Part shown: positions 50,152 through 53,414 of the stretch, piece by piece | Layout of the letters: every line of letters begins with the position of its first letter | Numbering within the stretch: position 1 is the stretch's first letter | Origin: Idiomarina sp. | Lineage (GTDB): Bacteria; Pseudomonadota; Gammaproteobacteria; Enterobacterales; Alteromonadaceae | Assembly (NCBI GenBank): GCA_020832105.1 | Contig: JAFIFH010000030.1 | Location: 1 to 53,414, forward strand | DNA length: 53,414 bases | Direction: 5' to 3' | Program-made: the position numbers and the translations under genes | The notes under the pieces: generated by a model | What the model was told of the DNA's origin: nothing | What the model saw: only the letters and a program-made list of their open reading frames with translations | The model's database searches: none

Positions 50152-52077
50152 ATGTCTGATACCACCCAGGCTGAAAAGCATGGCTTTCAAACCGAGGTGA
50201 AGCAGTTGCTTCATCTGATGATCCATTCATTGTACTCTAACAAGGAAATCTTCCTCCGTGAGCTGGTTTCAAACGCCTCTGACGCGGCTGATAAACTGCG
50301 TTTTAAAGCGTTAGAAAACAACGCATTGTTTGAGAACGATCCAGACTTACGCGTTCGCGTGAGCGTCGATAAAGATGCCAAAACCATCACTGTCAGCGAC
50401 AATGGTATTGGTATGACCCGTGACGAAGTGATGACCAACCTGGGTACCATCGCTAAGTCAGGCACCAAAGAATTCATCAGCCAGCTGTCTGGCGACCAAA
50501 GCAAAGACTCAAAATTGATTGGCCAATTTGGTGTTGGTTTCTATTCATCGTTTATCATCGCTGACAACGTCACCGTGCGCACTCGCGCGGCGGGTGCAGA
50601 CACGAGCCATGGGGTTGAGTGGAAATCAGCGGGCGACGGCGAATTCACTGTCGCAGATATCGAAAAAACCACCCGTGGTACTGACATTATTCTGCATCTC
50701 AAAGATGACGCTACAGAATATGCCGACGACTGGAAGCTGCGCCAAATCATCAATACCTATTCTGATCACCTCAGCATTCCGGTACAGATGTGGAAAGCAC
50801 CGACTGAAGAAAGCGAAGGCCCGGACGGTGAGAAAGTCGAAGCCAAGCCTGGTGAATGGGAAACCATCAACTCAGGCCAGGCACTGTGGACACGCGAAAA
50901 AAGCGATATTAGCGACGAAGAGTATAAAGAGTTTTATAAAACTGTGGCGCATGACTTTGACGAGCCACTGTTGTGGAGCCACAACAAGGTTGAAGGCAAA
51001 AGCGAATACACCAGCTTGCTGTATATTCCAAAGCGCGCGCCGTGGGATCTGTGGAATCGTGATAGCCAGAAAGGCATCAAACTCTATGTTCAGCGTGTGT
51101 TCATTATGGATGACGCCGAGCAGTTCATGCCGACTTACCTGCGCTTCGTGAAAGGCCTGATCGACTCAAATGATCTGCCGCTGAACGTGTCGCGGGAGAT
51201 TTTGCAGGACAACCGTATTTCCCGTTCAATGCGCCAGGCAAGTACCAAGAAAGTGCTGAGCATGTTGTCGAAGCTGGCGAAGAACGACGCTGACAAGTAC
51301 AGCGAGTTTTGGGATAACTTTGGTCAGGTGCTAAAAGAAGGGCCAGCGGAAGATCAGGGGAATGCTGAAAAAGTGGCGTCGCTGCTGCGCTTTGCTACCA
51401 CACATGAAGATAGTGACAAGCAACGGGTGTCACTGGACGACTACATCAGCCGGATGCAGGACAACCAGGACAAGATCTATTACATCGTGGCAGACAGCTA
51501 CGAAGCGGCGAAGAACAACCCTGCGTTGGAAATCTTCCGCAAGAAAGGCATCGAAGTTGTGCTGATGTTTGATCGCATCGATGAGTGGTTGATGAGCCAT
51601 CTTAACGAGTACAGCGAAAAGCAGTTCCATTCAGTGACCCGCGGTGATTTAGACCTTGGCGATATGGACGATGAAGAGGTGAAGAAAGCGCATGAAGAGA
51701 CAGAAAAAGCCTTTGCTGGCACTGTTGAGCGTTTCACCACTGCGTTAGGTGACCAGGTGAAAAGCGTGCGTGCAACGCATCGCTTAACGGACTCACCCGC
51801 CTGTATTGTGACCGATGAGAACGATATGAGCACGCAAATGGCCAAGCTGATGGAAGCTGCTGGCCAGAAGGTACCTGAAACTAAGTACATTTTTGAACTG
51901 AACCCTGAACATGCGTTGGTTAAACGCATCGCAGAAGAGCAGGACGAAGCACGCTTTGCTGACTGGGCCGACTTGTTACTGCAACAGGCGACGCTGGCGG
52001 AGCGGGGTAGTTTGAAAGATCCGGGTAGTTATGTGCGCAAATTGAATCAGATGATGCTGGAACTGACCAACAAATAA
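50152..52077 (+). CDS. htpG: Hsp90-family chaperone HtpG
   Basis: This 641-residue bacterial Hsp90 is an ATP-driven cytoplasmic chaperone. The GHKL ATP site shows as [27 protein letters not shown] and [12 protein letters not shown]. The middle domain includes RAPWDLWNR and [11 protein letters not shown]. The C-terminal dimerisation region is complete. GGGAG lies upstream of ATG 50152. A sigma32 promoter precedes it, consistent with heat induction. Confidence 0.98.
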   Translation: MSDTTQAEKHGFQTEVKQLLHLMIHSLYSNKEIFLRELVSNASDAADKLRFKALENNALFENDPDLRVRVSVDKDAKTITVSDNGIGMTRDEVMTNLGTIAKSGTKEFISQLSGDQSKDSKLIGQFGVGFYSSFIIADNVTVRTRAAGADTSHGVEWKSAGDGEFTVADIEKTTRGTDIILHLKDDATEYADDWKLRQIINTYSDHLSIPVQMWKAPTEESEGPDGEKVEAKPGEWETINSGQALWTREKSDISDEEYKEFYKTVAHDFDEPLLWSHNKVEGKSEYTSLLYIPKRAPWDLWNRDSQKGIKLYVQRVFIMDDAEQFMPTYLRFVKGLIDSNDLPLNVSREILQDNRISRSMRQASTKKVLSMLSKLAKNDADKYSEFWDNFGQVLKEGPAEDQGNAEKVASLLRFATTHEDSDKQRVSLDDYISRMQDNQDKIYYIVADSYEAAKNNPALEIFRKKGIEVVLMFDRIDEWLMSHLNEYSEKQFHSVTRGDLDLGDMDDEEVKKAHEETEKAFAGTVERFTTALGDQVKSVRATHRLTDSPACIVTDENDMSTQMAKLMEAAGQKVPETKYIFELNPEHALVKRIAEEQDEARFADWADLLLQQATLAERGSLKDPGSYVRKLNQMMLELTNK

Positions 52078-52095
52078 GCTGATCTACGACTATGG

Positions 52096-52127
52096 TACAA
52101 GGCTCGCATTGCGAGCCTTGTATCTTT
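52096..52127 (+). terminator. Terminator after htpG
   Basis: A 12-bp stem TACAAGGCTCGC / GCGAGCCTTGTA (52096-52107 / 52111-52122) with loop ATT, then TCTTTT. The T-run is modest. Confidence 0.75.
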
Positions 52128-52185
52128 TCGGCCTGAGAGGTAAAGTTTGTCCCATTCTTATTACATTTCAAAATTAAGTCATTGA

Positions 52186-53227
<1,042 letters not shown>

Positions 53228-53231
<4 letters not shown>

Positions 53232-53309
53232 GTCAGGCTACTTCCGCGACACGCAGTGGTGACGCCGCACAATGCTCGAACCGCACGTAGGTCAGGCTGC
53301 GCCGGCCGC
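53228..53309. repeat. Two REPs near the window end
   Basis: A long-type REP begins at 53228 and supplies the MAPEG stop codon (CTTCCGCGACACGCAGTGGTGACG follows in pieces). A second, with a drifted second arm (CGCCGGCC), is at 53287-53309. From 53310 to 53414 no gene is visible, only A- and C-rich low-complexity sequence. Confidence 0.82.
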
Positions 53310-53414
53310 ACAGAAAAGATTAAACTAAGGCGCCCCCGGACCGACGACCAATAAAAAAAAAATTCACATTGTCTGTTTTAACAGCTCACAAAGCACCGGC
53401 CCCCCCAGGCGGCC

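Noticed and set aside
53310..53414. Meaningful element in the A/C-rich window end
   Set aside because: Low-complexity sequence at the very edge; it may reflect a contig end, and nothing can be supported from it.

Overview
This window looks like a chromosomal segment of a marine gammaproteobacterium of the order Alteromonadales, most likely family Idiomarinaceae. That placement is an inference from gene order (apt-dnaX-ybaB-recR-htpG-adk; glyA-nrdR-ribD; a yajG/ppiase/ampG group), from the TonB2-type operon, and from the rich set of large TonB-dependent receptors. Overall base composition is near 50% GC. No tRNA, rRNA, CRISPR array, transposase or prophage is visible. One structural RNA, the SRP RNA, is present.

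Layout. 1-1.6 kb: repeats, then radA (minus strand). 1.7-4.3 kb: a large two-PilZ-domain protein. 4.3-5.0 kb: an AT-richer HigBA-type toxin-antitoxin pair. 5.0-7.7 kb: a BtuFCD-type ABC importer. 7.8-9.5 kb: ettA. 9.5-11.7 kb: a cluster of REP palindromes and a BtuB-like receptor. 11.7-16.2 kb: glyA, nrdR, ribD and a ribB with a degenerate GTP cyclohydrolase II domain. 16.1-16.7 kb: a ParDE module. 16.7-21.0 kb (minus strand): yajG-like lipoprotein and cyclophilin, then ampG and panE. 21.2-24.4 kb: a KAS III-like synthase, an unknown lipoprotein and an enoyl-CoA hydratase. 24.5 kb: SRP RNA. 24.8-26.7 kb: tryptophan 2,3-dioxygenase, repeats, priC. 27-45.2 kb: a TonB2 energy-transduction operon (DUF3450, TtpC-like, ExbB2, ExbD2, TonB2, TPR) flanked on each side by a pair of paralogous TonB-dependent receptors, an apparently dedicated outer-membrane uptake locus. 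45.4-53.2 kb: a tiny membrane ORF, a CheY-like receiver, apt, dnaX, ybaB, recR, htpG, adk and a MAPEG-family protein.

The most unusual signal is a dense family of REP palindromes with a GTAG head followed by a GTCAGGC/GCCTGAC (or GGCAGGC/GCCTGCC) stem. About 30 copies occur singly, in inverted pairs and in clusters. They do more than fill intergenic space. In five genes (ribB, ppiA, dnaX, recR and the MAPEG gene) the TAG of the GTAG head is the stop codon. In two genes (panE and ampG) whole REP clusters lie in frame inside the coding sequence, adding about 35 and 66 residues respectively. A second element, a roughly 140-bp long imperfect hairpin, has two full copies and two partial copies, each next to a REP. 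The TonB2/receptor block is almost free of both elements.

All functional calls come from reading the sequence and recognising motifs by eye. No database search, alignment or folding program was run.
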